A DNA stretch of 39,009 nucleotides, from NCBI GenBank assembly GCA_009377445.1, contig WHUA01000022.1, positions 1-39,009 on the forward strand, in the 5' to 3' direction. The position numbers and the translations under genes are program-made. The notes under the pieces were generated by a model, which saw only the letters and a list, made by a program, of their open reading frames with translations, was not told where the DNA came from and did not search any database. Position 1 is the first letter of the stretch, and each line of letters begins with the position of its first letter. This document shows, piece after piece, positions 7,476-15,313 of the stretch. The DNA is from Alphaproteobacteria bacterium. GTDB taxonomy: Bacteria > Pseudomonadota > Alphaproteobacteria > UBA8366.

Positions 7476-8141
7476 CTATGCCACCGAGCTCGAGTGCCCG
7501 CCGACGCCGGCGCGGACGCCCCACAGGGCGGCCTGCGTGCGGTTCGCCACGCGGAGCTTGCCGATCAGGGACTTCACGTGAATTTTGACGGTCGCTTCGC
7601 GGATGCCGAGGCGCCGGGCGATCTGCTTGTTCGACAGCCCTTCGGTGAGGCACTGCAGGATATCGACCTCGCGCAGCGTAAGCTCCGCGAGCCGCCGCGA
7701 CTCCCCGCCGTCGTTGAGGCCCTCGCCGCCCGACATCAGGGCATGGGCGAGATCCGACGGGAACACCGTCTCGCCGAGCCTTATCAGGGCAAGCGAATGA
7801 ATCAGCGCATCCTTCGAGATGGTGTTGAGCAGATAGCCGCGCGCGCCCATGCGCAGGCAGGCGCCGAGCTCCGCCACCGACATCGCGGACGACAGCAGCA
7901 GCAGCCGCGCCGCGTCGTATGCGCCGAGCAGGGCATCGACCGCGCTGGCGGTTTCCTCGATGACCCCCGACGACACGTACACGACCAGCGCCGGAACCGG
8001 CGCTTTGCCGGCTGCCGCTACGCAGTCCTGGTACTGGGTGAACTCGCCAATCGTCTCGAACGCCGAGCCCTCGAGAAAGCCTCTGAGCCCGCGCCGGAAC
8101 AGATCGCTGCCACCAACAAGAAACACGGGCGCTTGAGACAT
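7476..8141 (-). CDS. LuxR-type regulator with degenerate (pseudo-)receiver domain
   Basis: The 221-residue protein has the NarL/FixJ layout: receiver-like domain 1-125, linker, and LuxR-type HTH at about 154-212 (LTLREVDILQCL, SNKQIARRLGIREATVKIHV). The receiver cannot be phosphorylated as usual. The DD pair is Gly10-Gly11 in FLVGGSDLFRRGL, the acceptor Asp position is hydrophobic (about Val56 in LVVYVSSG), and the conserved Lys is Asn106 in GYLLNTISK. Start 8139-8141 is preferred over 8171 because AGGGAGAGG lies just upstream and the Gly-Gly then falls at the same residues as in its paralogue at 17292, also 221 residues. It probably binds AT-rich promoters nearby, including its own; the signal is unknown. 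Confidence 0.9.
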   Translation of the reverse strand: MSQAPVFLVGGSDLFRRGLRGFLEGSAFETIGEFTQYQDCVAAAGKAPVPALVVYVSSGVIEETASAVDALLGAYDAARLLLLSSAMSVAELGACLRMGARGYLLNTISKDALIHSLALIRLGETVFPSDLAHALMSGGEGLNDGGESRRLAELTLREVDILQCLTEGLSNKQIARRLGIREATVKIHVKSLIGKLRVANRTQAALWGVRAGVGGHSSSVA

Positions 8142-8340
8142 CCTCTCCCTCTGCTCAAGCTCCCCTCCCATCCGAAAAATGATAGATAAAACCTAGCCAA
8201 ATCATAATGATTTTTTTTCATTTACGATAAGATCCCGTAATACTCAAAGATTTCATCATACAAATATTACGCCTTCCAAAATATTAACTAAACAATTTCG
8301 GAGCCTATACGTCTAATTTTACTTTCCACTCGCCACGGCG
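8142..8340. promoter_or_regulatory. AT-rich region upstream of the LuxR-type gene
   Basis: About 200 non-coding bases precede the regulator start at 8141. From 8175 to 8320 the DNA is strongly AT-rich, including an 8-T run near 8210 and AATATTAACTAAAC near 8280. The 9-mer GTAATACTC at 8237-8245 recurs upstream of the paralogous regulator (17176-17184). From 8341 to the gene start at 8484 composition returns to normal; that part holds a degenerate copy of the 60-bp-unit core (8388-8404, CCGGCGCGCGACGACAC). No gene is seen in 8142-8483. Confidence 0.5.
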
Positions 8341-8483
8341 GAAGAAAGCTGAGTTTGAAACACCCGGCGATGCGCATGGCGCCGCCGCCGGCGCGCGACG
8401 ACACCGGCCGCCGGCGCGATCGGCGTGCAGCGGCACGACCGCCGTGCTATCGTCGCCGCTCCTCAGATGCGCGGGGAAAGCCG

Positions 8484-9350
8484 ATGTTCGACGGGTCGTT
8501 TTCGGCCGTGCGAAAGTCGCCGCCTCTCGGCCGCCGCCTGTCCGCGGCATCGGCGGCGCTGCTCGCGCTTGCCGCCGCGCCGCTCGCGGCCGCCGAGCCG
8601 GGCCGCGACAGCCGGCGGGTCGACCTGGAGCTGATACTTGCCGTCGACGTCTCCGGCAGCATCGACCCCGACGAAGCCGACCTTCAGCGCAAAGGCTACC
8701 TGCGGGCATTGCACGACCCGGAAGTGATCCGGGCCATCAAGTCGGGCCCGGAGGGCCGGATCGCCGTGACCTATGTCGAATGGGCGGGGATGGGGCACTA
8801 CAAGACCGTGACCGGCTGGAGCGTCATCGACGGCGAGGAGAGCGCCAAGGCGTTTGCCGGCCGCCTCGGCGCCCAGCCCATCGAGAGCGCGCATCGCACC
8901 TCGGTCAGCGGCGCGATCGACGGGTCGGTGCCCCTGTTCGCCGCCAACGCCTATGACGGCGCCCGGCGCGTCGTCGACATTTCCGGCGACGGCCCGAACA
9001 ACTATGGCCGGCTTGTGACCCAGGCGCGCGACGCCGCGGTCAAGGAGGGCGTCACCATCAACGGCTTGCCGATCCTGACGAACACCGCCCCCGGCGCCTA
9101 CCCCACCCCGCCGGACCTAGACCTGTTCTTCCGCGACTGCGTGATCGGCGGCCCAGGCGCCTTCTACATCGTCGCCCACGGCTTCGAGGATTTCGCCCGC
9201 GCGGTGCGAAAGAAGCTGATCATCGAGATCGCCGGCGCGCCGCCGGAACGCCTCTGGCACGCCGCGGCCGAGGACAAGCGCCAAGGCCCGCCGTGCGATA
9301 TCGGCGAGCGGCGCTGGATGAGCATCATCCGGGGCGGCATCGAACGCTGA
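8484..9350 (+). CDS. Secreted DUF1194 / VWA-like protein
   Basis: The 288-residue product begins with a basic N-terminus and a hydrophobic stretch (about residues 19-36, ending LAAAEP), a classical signal peptide. The mature protein has a von Willebrand A-like fold with a metal-site motif, ILAVDVSGSID (Asp55, Ser57, Ser59). It continues with VTYVEWAG, HRTSVSGAIDG and RRVVDISGDGPNNYG, all typical of DUF1194. These proteins are periplasmic or exported and of unknown role; the MIDAS suggests metal-dependent protein binding. The start at 8484 is chosen for the GGGGAAAG upstream and because the signal peptide begins there; a longer frame from 8355 adds an Arg-rich segment covering a repeat fragment. 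It diverges from the LuxR-type gene. Confidence 0.87.
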   Translation: MFDGSFSAVRKSPPLGRRLSAASAALLALAAAPLAAAEPGRDSRRVDLELILAVDVSGSIDPDEADLQRKGYLRALHDPEVIRAIKSGPEGRIAVTYVEWAGMGHYKTVTGWSVIDGEESAKAFAGRLGAQPIESAHRTSVSGAIDGSVPLFAANAYDGARRVVDISGDGPNNYGRLVTQARDAAVKEGVTINGLPILTNTAPGAYPTPPDLDLFFRDCVIGGPGAFYIVAHGFEDFARAVRKKLIIEIAGAPPERLWHAAAEDKRQGPPCDIGERRWMSIIRGGIER

Positions 9351-9396
9351 GAGTCCCGCCCGGCCGGCGAGAATTCTCCGCCGCTTTTGACCTCTT

Positions 9397-9410
9397 TTGA
9401 CTTGGATCAA
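9397..9410. promoter_or_regulatory. FNR/FixK-type box
   Basis: TTGACTTGGATCAA matches the TTGA-N6-TCAA pattern of CRP/FNR-family oxygen or NO regulators (FNR, FixK, NnrR) with one departure from TTGAT-N4-ATCAA. It lies 47 bases after the VWA-like gene and 213 bases before the GntR gene. No gene starts within the usual 40-60 bases downstream, so its target is not obvious. Chance occurrence is possible. Confidence 0.4.
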
Positions 9411-9551
9411 TCCCCCGGGATGCGCCTGGGCGTAGCGTCATATCGGGACTGTATGCCTCACAGATCCCGCATGCGCCAGCGTCCCGGCAGGGCTTCGCTT
9501 GGTTCGGCAACGCCAATCGATCCTTGCCGGGACGCGACGCATTTGCGGTCA

Positions 9552-9563
9552 ATTGTTGACAAT
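9552..9563. promoter_or_regulatory. Likely GntR operator and promoter
   Basis: ATTGT-TG-ACAAT is a perfect dyad of the TTGTnnACAA type bound by many GntR/FCD regulators. It overlaps TTGACA (9556-9561), a good -35 box; a weak -10-like GATCAT lies 18 bases further at 9580. It stands 60 bases before the GntR start, which fits autoregulation. The rest of 9351-9622 holds no gene I can support. Confidence 0.5.
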
Positions 9564-9622
9564 CTACACATTTACCGGCGATCATCGGGGCGCTCGCACT
9601 TGGACGCTCCCTGGACACCCCC

Positions 9623-10315
9623 ATGCCCGGATTCGAGGACACACTCCGCCTTCTCCGCTCGAGCTCGCTGCCGAACGCGCTGCAGGACGAGATCGAGCGG
9701 CGCATCCTGTTCGGCGAATACCGCGCCGGCGAGCGGATCAACGAGAACGCGCTGGCCCAGGAGCTGGGCATCAGCCGCGGCCCGATCCGCGAGGCCTGCC
9801 GCGGCCTGGTCGAGAGCAGGCTTCTCGCGGTGATCGTCAACCGCGGCTTCTTCGTGCGCGAGATCACGGCCAAGGAAGCGGCCGACGTCTACGACGTGCG
9901 CGCGAGCCTGATGCGGCTTGCCGGGGAAACCCTGGCAGGGCGCATCACCGACGGGCAAATCGCAATTCTCGGCAGCCTGGTGGAGCGCATGGACGCCGCG
10001 GAGCGCGGCGGCGACCACGACGCCTATTACGTGCTCAACGTGGAGTTCCACGACCGTATCGTCGACTACACGGAAAACGACCGCTTGCGGGCGATGTGCG
10101 AAGGGCTGGCGAAGGAGCTGGCCCTCTACCGCCACCGCAGCCTGATCGACGGCGGCGGCGTGCACGTCTCCAATCGCGAGCACCGGCGGATCCTGGCGGC
10201 GCTGGCGGCGCGCGATCCGGCGCGCGCGGGCGCCGAGCTGGAACGCCACATGCTCGCCGGCAAGGAACGCTTCCTCAGCACCAGGGACAACACCGGCGAC
10301 GGGCCGCCCGCCTGA
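9623..10315 (+). CDS. GntR-family regulator, FadR/FCD subfamily
   Basis: The 230-residue protein has an N-terminal winged helix (about 15-80: LQDEIERRILFGEYRAGERI, ENALAQELGISRGPIREACR). An all-helical FCD ligand domain follows (about 88-220). Candidate metal/ligand residues of the FCD pocket are visible: Asn139 and His143 in NVEFHDRIV, His187 in REHRRIL and His209 in ERHM. FCD regulators sense organic acids such as lactate, gluconate or acyl compounds and usually repress the adjacent catabolic gene. The luciferase-like gene starts 46 bases downstream on the same strand, so that enzyme is the likely target. A dyad with an overlapping -35 box stands 60 bases upstream. The inducer cannot be told from sequence. 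Confidence 0.92.
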   Translation: MPGFEDTLRLLRSSSLPNALQDEIERRILFGEYRAGERINENALAQELGISRGPIREACRGLVESRLLAVIVNRGFFVREITAKEAADVYDVRASLMRLAGETLAGRITDGQIAILGSLVERMDAAERGGDHDAYYVLNVEFHDRIVDYTENDRLRAMCEGLAKELALYRHRSLIDGGGVHVSNREHRRILAALAARDPARAGAELERHMLAGKERFLSTRDNTGDGPPA

Positions 10316-10361
10316 CCGAAGCCTCGGAACAGGCAGACGACAACAGGGAAGGTTAAGACCG

Positions 10362-11414
10362 ATGCGATTCAGCAACTTCATGTTCCCCGCCTCCATGGAC
10401 CCCGCCAAGGACGGCCAGGTCATCGACGAGACGCTGCGCGAAGGGCAGCTCTGCGACCAGCTCGGCATGGAGATGCTGTGGCTCGCCGAGCATCATTTCG
10501 ACGGCATCTGCGCCTATGTCGATCCGGTGTCCTTCGCCGCGGCGCTGGCCGCGAGCACGAAGCAGATCCACATCGGCTTCGCGGTCGCCCAGATGTCGCT
10601 GCACCACCCGATCCGCATGGCGGAGCAGATGACGCTGATCGACAACATCAGCCACGGCCGGCTGGTGGTCGGCTTGGGGCGAGGCACCGCCTACAACATT
10701 TACGACTACCAGGGCTACGGCATCGACCCGGCCGAGGCGCATGACCGCCTCGTCGAGTCCGAAGAGATCATGATCAAGGCGTGGACGACGGAGAATTTCG
10801 AGCATAAGGGCAAGTTCTGGGATATCCGCCTGCCGATGCTGCGCCCGCGGCCCTACACCAAGCCGCACCCCATGATCATCCGCGCCTGCTCGGGCGAGGA
10901 ATCGATGCTCGAAATGGCGCGCGCCGGCCGGCCCTTCATGATGAACATCCAGACCAACGAGACGACGAAGCACCGCATGGACCTCTACCGCAAGACCATG
11001 CGGGAGTGCGGCTACGACGCGGAGCATGTGGCGCGCAACGTCGAGAATAGCTGGGTCTGGCGCAACATCTTCGTCGCCGAGACCGACGCGGAAGCGGAGC
11101 GGCTCGCCATTCCCGCCTTCGAGACCCAGTCCGAGTTCCGCATGGCGATGCGCAAGAAGGTCTACGAAGAGCAGGGCCTGTTCCTGAAGAAGGAGAGCGC
11201 CAACCCCGCGGCGCGCAACGACGCGCAATCCGCGGTGCTCTGCGGCTCCCCCGCGACCGTCGCCGAGGCGATCGCCGAGATCGACAAGATCGGCGTCGGC
11301 GGCCTGATCCTGACCTTCCGCATCGGCCCGATGCCCTACGACGTGGCGGCCGGCAGCATCAAGCTGTTCATGAAGAAGGTCGCGCCGGAGTTCAAGACGA
11401 AGAAGGCGGCGTAA
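10362..11414 (+). CDS. LLM-class flavin-dependent oxidoreductase
   Basis: The 350-residue luciferase-like TIM-barrel protein has MLWLAEHHFDG near residue 41, IHIGFAVAQMSLHHPIRMAE near 70, HGRLVVGLGRGTAYN near 105, and a C-terminal GSPATVAEAIAEIDKIGVGG typical of the family. It resembles alkanal monooxygenase alpha-chain-like enzymes more than F420-dependent ones, but cofactor use is inferred. GGGAAGG precedes the ATG. The gene is directly downstream of the GntR regulator and probably under its control. It differs clearly from the family member at 4767-5816, so the two are not a recent duplication. It ends just before a large palindrome shared with the convergent flavoprotein gene. Confidence 0.9.
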   Translation: MRFSNFMFPASMDPAKDGQVIDETLREGQLCDQLGMEMLWLAEHHFDGICAYVDPVSFAAALAASTKQIHIGFAVAQMSLHHPIRMAEQMTLIDNISHGRLVVGLGRGTAYNIYDYQGYGIDPAEAHDRLVESEEIMIKAWTTENFEHKGKFWDIRLPMLRPRPYTKPHPMIIRACSGEESMLEMARAGRPFMMNIQTNETTKHRMDLYRKTMRECGYDAEHVARNVENSWVWRNIFVAETDAEAERLAIPAFETQSEFRMAMRKKVYEEQGLFLKKESANPAARNDAQSAVLCGSPATVAEAIAEIDKIGVGGLILTFRIGPMPYDVAAGSIKLFMKKVAPEFKTKKAA

Positions 11415-11430
11415 GTAGGGGCGCAAGTCA

Positions 11431-11525
11431 CCCCCCACCCTGACCCTCCCCCGCAAGGGGGGAGGGAAAAATATTGAGTTAACTCAAAGTCCTCCCCCCT
11501 TGCGGGGGAGGATTTAGGTGGGGGG
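11431..11525. repeat. Large nested palindrome between convergent genes
   Basis: The arms are nested. Outer CCCCCCACC (11431-11439) pairs with GGTGGGGGG (11517-11525). The inner perfect 21-bp arms at 11445-11465 and 11491-11511 start CCTCCCCCGCAAGG, and each arm is also a small hairpin. The centre holds the perfect dyad TTGAGTTAACTCAA (11474-11487). The element probably terminates both converging genes. It overlaps the stop and last codons of the flavoprotein gene (stop 11514-11516), so the repeat supplies that protein's C-terminus. A smaller relative is at 33123-33145. Confidence 0.8.
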
Positions 11526-12788
11526 TCGGGGCGATGCCGCCCCCCGCACCGCCGCCCCTGCGGCTTTCGCCGCCGCGACGCCGCTGAAATACGCCCCGTG
11601 CGCGGTCGAGTAGAAGTCGAGCGACGTCGCCTCGCCGGCAAAGAACAGGCGGCCGTCGAGCGGGCGCGCGAGGTCGGCGCGGCGGTGCGCCTGGCCCGGC
11701 CGGGCGCCCGAATAGCCGCCGCCGACCTCGGGATCGCCGCGCCAGGCGGTGGCGACGGAGCCTGCGATCTCCTTCTCGATATCCGCGCCAAAGATCGCCT
11801 TCAGGCGCTCCCGCGCCAGCGCCGTCATCGCACCGGGCCCGTCCTTCTCCAGCGCATCGCAGACCCGGCCGCCGACATAGGCGCCGACGACCCGCTCGCC
11901 GCACGGCCGGACGTGGAAATGCATCGCGTCCGCCTTGTCCGACGAGAAGATGGAGAATCGCCCCGGCGGGTCGCCGAGCACGTCGCGGCGGAGCGCGAAG
12001 CCGACCTTGTTCGCCGCCCCCATCGGCACCGCCTCGATCGCCGATCGCTTCCAGTCCGGCAGCGCCGGGGCGAAGCGGATCGACCCGTTGGCGAGCACGG
12101 CGGTCGATACCGTGACGATCGCGGCAGCGGCGCTCACCGTGCCTTGCGGCGTCTCCAGCGTCACCCGCGGCCCGCCCCAGCCGATGCGGCCGACCGGCGC
12201 GTTCAGGGTCACCGGCAGCCCGGCGCCGTAATGGGCGATCAGCGCGCCGAACCCCTCCGGCACCACCCAGTTCTCCTTGGTATCGATGTAGCGGGCGTAG
12301 TCGAGCGTCGAGACGGCGTCCGTGTTGAACGACGTCATCATCGCGCACCAGGCGTCGAACAGCGCGGACCATCGCGCGCCGCGCTCGATCACCTCCGACG
12401 ACGGGATGTCGCGGCCGTCCTGCCCCGCCGCTTCCATCGCCTTGAAATTGCGCTCGGCGAAGGCGATCCAGTCGGCCGTCTCCTCCGCGGCGGCGCGGCG
12501 GCCGCCGAGGAAGACCTGCCGCACCCGCCGTTCCAGCGCCGGCGCATAGCCCAGAAGGCGCGCGATGGCGACGAAGGGATTGCGGCTCGCGGAATGCAGC
12601 CAGCGGCAGCCGTGGTCGAAGGGAACGCCGAGCGAAGCGCTTTCCGTATAGGCCCGCCCGCCGACGCGGCCCTTCGCTTCCAGCACGACGGTGCGGAAGC
12701 CGCGCTCCGAGGCGGTGCGCGCGGCGGCCAGCCCCGCGGCGCCCGCGCCGACGACGGCGATGTCGTAGTCCGATAGGGGCTGGGTCAT
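11514..12788 (-). CDS. FAD-dependent amine-oxidase-like flavoprotein
   Basis: The 424-residue protein has the dinucleotide-binding motif VVGAGAAGLAAA (about 12-23), followed by LEAKGRVGGRAYT (the RxGGR motif after strand 2). Near the end is LFFAGEATSLDFYSTAHGAYFSG, the C-terminal FAD motif of flavin monoamine oxidases. These oxidise amines or related substrates; the substrate here is unknown. An ATG at 12786-12788 is preferred; an alternative at 12810-12812 adds 8 residues and lacks a ribosome site. The last few residues (SPRPPT) are encoded by a palindromic repeat that has taken over the stop codon. A short hypothetical gene on the same strand lies 74 bases upstream. Confidence 0.88.
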   Translation of the reverse strand: MTQPLSDYDIAVVGAGAAGLAAARTASERGFRTVVLEAKGRVGGRAYTESASLGVPFDHGCRWLHSASRNPFVAIARLLGYAPALERRVRQVFLGGRRAAAEETADWIAFAERNFKAMEAAGQDGRDIPSSEVIERGARWSALFDAWCAMMTSFNTDAVSTLDYARYIDTKENWVVPEGFGALIAHYGAGLPVTLNAPVGRIGWGGPRVTLETPQGTVSAAAAIVTVSTAVLANGSIRFAPALPDWKRSAIEAVPMGAANKVGFALRRDVLGDPPGRFSIFSSDKADAMHFHVRPCGERVVGAYVGGRVCDALEKDGPGAMTALARERLKAIFGADIEKEIAGSVATAWRGDPEVGGGYSGARPGQAHRRADLARPLDGRLFFAGEATSLDFYSTAHGAYFSGVAAAKAAGAAVRGAASPRPPT

Positions 12789-12862
12789 CTGACGGTTCCG
12801 TTCGCCCCCCATGACGGCGGCAGGGCGGCGTGCCCGTCAAGCGCTAAGTTGTCGCCTGGCGT

Positions 12863-13099
12863 TCAGCCGAGATAGTCGACAACCCTCGACCGCAATGCCG
12901 CGCGGGCGTCCTCGATCAGCGCGAAGCAGCGGTCTTCCTGCGGCATATTCTTTGTTGAAATAATATGTTGGACAATATTATTCAGCGTATACTTTAAATC
13001 GTCCACCTGGGCCTCGAGGCCCCGGATGCGGGATTTGTCGCCGAGCGGCGGAACGCGCGGGCTGGCTGCCGGCGAATCGAAGAGATCGGGCTGGATCAT
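12863..13099 (-). CDS. Small hypothetical protein with a helical, possibly coiled-coil region
   Basis: Starting at the ATG at 13097-13099 the frame codes for 78 residues. They begin IQPDLFDSPAASPRVPPLGD (disordered, Pro-rich), followed by a heptad-like helix, RIRGLEAQVDDLKYTLNNIVQHII, and a second helix, EDRCFALIEDARAALRSRVVD. A longer reading from 13162 adds 21 residues. No family recognised. The middle of the gene is AT-richer than its surroundings. It may be an adaptor or toxin-antitoxin-like small protein, but nothing supports a specific role. It diverges from the secreted protein gene at 13307. Confidence 0.5.
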   Translation of the reverse strand: MIQPDLFDSPAASPRVPPLGDKSRIRGLEAQVDDLKYTLNNIVQHIISTKNMPQEDRCFALIEDARAALRSRVVDYLG

Positions 13100-13306
13100 T
13101 GGCGTATGCGTACCGATATGGGGTGATTGCCCCGTGTTTACCGGTCTTTGCCCGCCGGACAAATGACCGGCGTCACAGAGCGGCGCGGCCAGGATGGGAA
13201 TGAATCGGCGGGAATGCGGTCAATTGTGATGGGCCGATGGGGCGCCCCCGGTGTAGACAGGGACGGTTCCCGCGCTATCGGAACTCAAGGAAGGAAGCTC
13301 GCGCAC

Positions 13307-14098
13307 ATGACTTCGCTCGACCGTCGAAGCCTCGCCCTCGCCGTCCTGGCCCTGCTCGTTCCGGCGGCGGCCTCCGCCGACACCAAGGCGGTATACCAAA
13401 GCGCGAAGGGCAAGGAGAGCCTCACCTTCGCGGTAAAAGGCCCGATGGTCCGCTGGGAAGCGCCCGAGTTCGCGCGGGACAAGCGCTACGCGCTGTACGA
13501 CGGCACCCGGGGGACGATGATCCTGGTCGACGACGGCCGCAAGGAATACGTGGAAATGACGCCGGAATCGATGCGCCGGCAGCGCGAGCAGATGCAGGCG
13601 CAGCTCGGCCCGATGATGGAGCAGCTCAAGAAGCAGATGAAGCACCTGCCGCCGGAACAGCGCCGCGCCATCGAGCAGAGCATGTCGGGCATGATGCCGA
13701 AACAGGGCGGCGGCCTGCCCGGCATGAACTTCACGACGAAGGCGGCCGGCAGCGGCAACGTCAACGGCATTCCGTGCACGCGCATGTCCGTGCTGCGCGA
13801 CGGCGAGGCCGTGCACGAGCTCTGCCTCGCGTCGCGCGCCGACACGAAGATCCCGGCCGGCGACTACGAGACGATGATCAGGATGTTCGACACCATGCGC
13901 GAGATGGCGTCCGCGGTTTCCGCCGCATCGATGCCGATGGCGGCGGACCTCAAGGGCGTGCCGGTCGAGATGAAGAACCATATGGACGGCTCGGTCCAGA
14001 CGCTGAAGCGCGTCAGCACGGAAACGCTCCCGGCCGGCGCCTTCACGCTGCCGCCCTACAAGAAGGTTTCCTTCGGCAGCTTCACGGGGCTGCCGTAG
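13307..14098 (+). CDS. Secreted Met-rich DUF4412-like protein
   Basis: The 263-residue product starts with a signal peptide (LALAVLALLVPAAASA). Beta-rich sequence follows (VRWEAPEFARDKRYALYDG, MILVDDGRKEYVEMTPESM). A Met/Gln-rich amphipathic segment (about residues 80-128) contains MQAQLGPMMEQLKKQMKHL and SMSGMMPKQGGGLPGMNF. A second beta domain ends in the LPAGAFTLPPYKKVSF pattern typical of DUF4412 proteins. Function is unknown; a periplasmic or outer-membrane-associated location is expected. The Met-rich part could bind copper or a partner protein, which is speculation. The start at 13307 is chosen for AAGGAAG upstream and because the signal peptide begins there. It is followed by a two-hairpin repeat. 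Confidence 0.75.
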   Translation: MTSLDRRSLALAVLALLVPAAASADTKAVYQSAKGKESLTFAVKGPMVRWEAPEFARDKRYALYDGTRGTMILVDDGRKEYVEMTPESMRRQREQMQAQLGPMMEQLKKQMKHLPPEQRRAIEQSMSGMMPKQGGGLPGMNFTTKAAGSGNVNGIPCTRMSVLRDGEAVHELCLASRADTKIPAGDYETMIRMFDTMREMASAVSAASMPMAADLKGVPVEMKNHMDGSVQTLKRVSTETLPAGAFTLPPYKKVSFGSFTGLP

Positions 14099-14114
14099 GG
14101 GTATACCGAGCGTA

Positions 14115-14223
14115 CTCATCCTTCGACAGGCTCAGGATGAGGGTAATATTTGTGTCCGATCAAGAGAGTAGCACTCATGCTGAGCCTCCTCATCCCGAGC
14201 TTGCCGAGGGACGAAGCATGAGT
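14115..14223. repeat. Two-hairpin dispersed-repeat element
   Basis: The first hairpin has arms CTCATCCT (14115-14122) and AGGATGAG (14134-14141). The second has arms ACTCATGCT (14173-14181) and AGCATGAGT (14215-14223) and encloses a further CTCATCC-containing segment. This CTTCGACAGGCTCAGGATGAG sequence class is, from memory, a widespread alphaproteobacterial repeat. It begins 16 bases after the secreted protein stop. Just downstream, 14242-14252 is a run of 11 C. Confidence 0.7.
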
Positions 14224-14328
14224 GGGCACGACAGCCGGCCTCCCCCCCCCCCACCTCCGCATTGGCCGAATTTCTCGGCGAGGACGGCGCCTGCTAAACT
14301 GGCGGCCAATGCGCAGGGAGCGGCAGGG

Positions 14329-15162
14329 ATGAACCAGCTTTCCATCGAACCGATCACCGACGCCATCGGCGCCGAAGTCACCGGCGTCGACCTCGGCAAG
14401 CCCGTCGATGCGGCGGCGCGCGAGCGGCTCAACGGCGCACTGGCCGACCACAGCCTGCTGGTGATCCGCGACCAGAAGCTCACGCCGGCAGGCTTCATGG
14501 CGGCGACCGGCGTCTTCGGGCAGTCCATGCCGCAGCACTACTCGCAGTTCAACATGCCGGAGTTTCCGAACATCGGCATACTGTCGAGTCGCGACTCCGA
14601 CCGCCGCCCGGATGGGACCTATATCCTGCGCGGCACGGAATGCTGGCATACCGACCACACGAACCGGGAGCGTCCGCCGAAGGCTACGATACTGTATGCC
14701 GTCTCGCTGCCGTCCAAGGGCGGCGACACCAGCTTCGCCAGCATGCGCGCCGCCTACGCCGCCCTGCCCGACGCGGACCGGCGGCAATTCGCCGGCATGC
14801 GGACGGTCAACCGCCTCGACCGGCAGAACACGGCGCGCGCCGAGGACAAGGCGAAATACGATGTCGGCATCGTCCATCCCCTCGTCCGGACGCATCCCGA
14901 CAACGGCACCAAGGCGCTCTATTTCCATCCGACGAAGACCGAGCGGATCGTCGGCATGGAGCCGGACGAAAGCCTCGCGCTGATCGACGGCCTGCTGGAG
15001 CGGATCATCCGGCCCGGGATCGTCTATCGCCACCGGTGGAGGCTCGGCGACATGGTGGTTTGCGACAACCGGGCCGCCCTGCACCGGGCGCACGACGACT
15101 ACGACCCGGCGGAAGGGCGCCTGCTTTATCGCGTGATCGTCGAGGGCGACCGGCCAGTTTGA
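14329..15162 (+). CDS. TauD/TfdA-family Fe(II)/2-oxoglutarate dioxygenase
   Basis: The 277-residue protein shows the iron-binding triad His107-x-Asp109 (ECWHTDHT) with distal His252 (RAALHRAHDDY) and the 2-oxoglutarate-binding Arg268 (LLYRVIVEGDRP). That is the complete active site of the TauD/TfdA family. Members hydroxylate and cleave sulfonates, phenoxyacids or related compounds; the substrate is unknown. The ATG at 14329 is supported by AGGGAG 8 bases upstream and by the canonical N-terminus IEPITDAIGAEVTGVDL. A hairpin copy of the 60-bp unit follows 11 bases after the stop. A different TauD-type gene is at 18282-19166. Confidence 0.93.
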   Translation: MNQLSIEPITDAIGAEVTGVDLGKPVDAAARERLNGALADHSLLVIRDQKLTPAGFMAATGVFGQSMPQHYSQFNMPEFPNIGILSSRDSDRRPDGTYILRGTECWHTDHTNRERPPKATILYAVSLPSKGGDTSFASMRAAYAALPDADRRQFAGMRTVNRLDRQNTARAEDKAKYDVGIVHPLVRTHPDNGTKALYFHPTKTERIVGMEPDESLALIDGLLERIIRPGIVYRHRWRLGDMVVCDNRAALHRAHDDYDPAEGRLLYRVIVEGDRPV

Positions 15163-15173
15163 CCCTTCCGTGC

Positions 15174-15202
15174 CCGCCGGCGCGCGTGTCGTCGCGCGCC
15201 GG
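15174..15202. repeat. Partial copy of the 60-bp hairpin unit
   Basis: These 29 bases are identical to the hairpin part of the 60-bp unit read on its reverse strand, with stem CCGGCGCGCG / CGCGCGCCGG and loop TGTCGT. The copy begins 11 bases after the TauD stop, pointing downstream as a terminator would, but the T-rich tail of the full unit is replaced. The following 111 bases, up to 15313, contain no supported gene. Confidence 0.75.
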
Positions 15203-15313
15203 CGCCCGAGGAAGCCGTGAACCTGGCTCTTGGTTAATCGAATATTTACGACTTTGGCCGAGATTTACCCTCACGCTACTCATCGCGGCGTCTATTGCAC
15301 TTAATGGTTGTTC

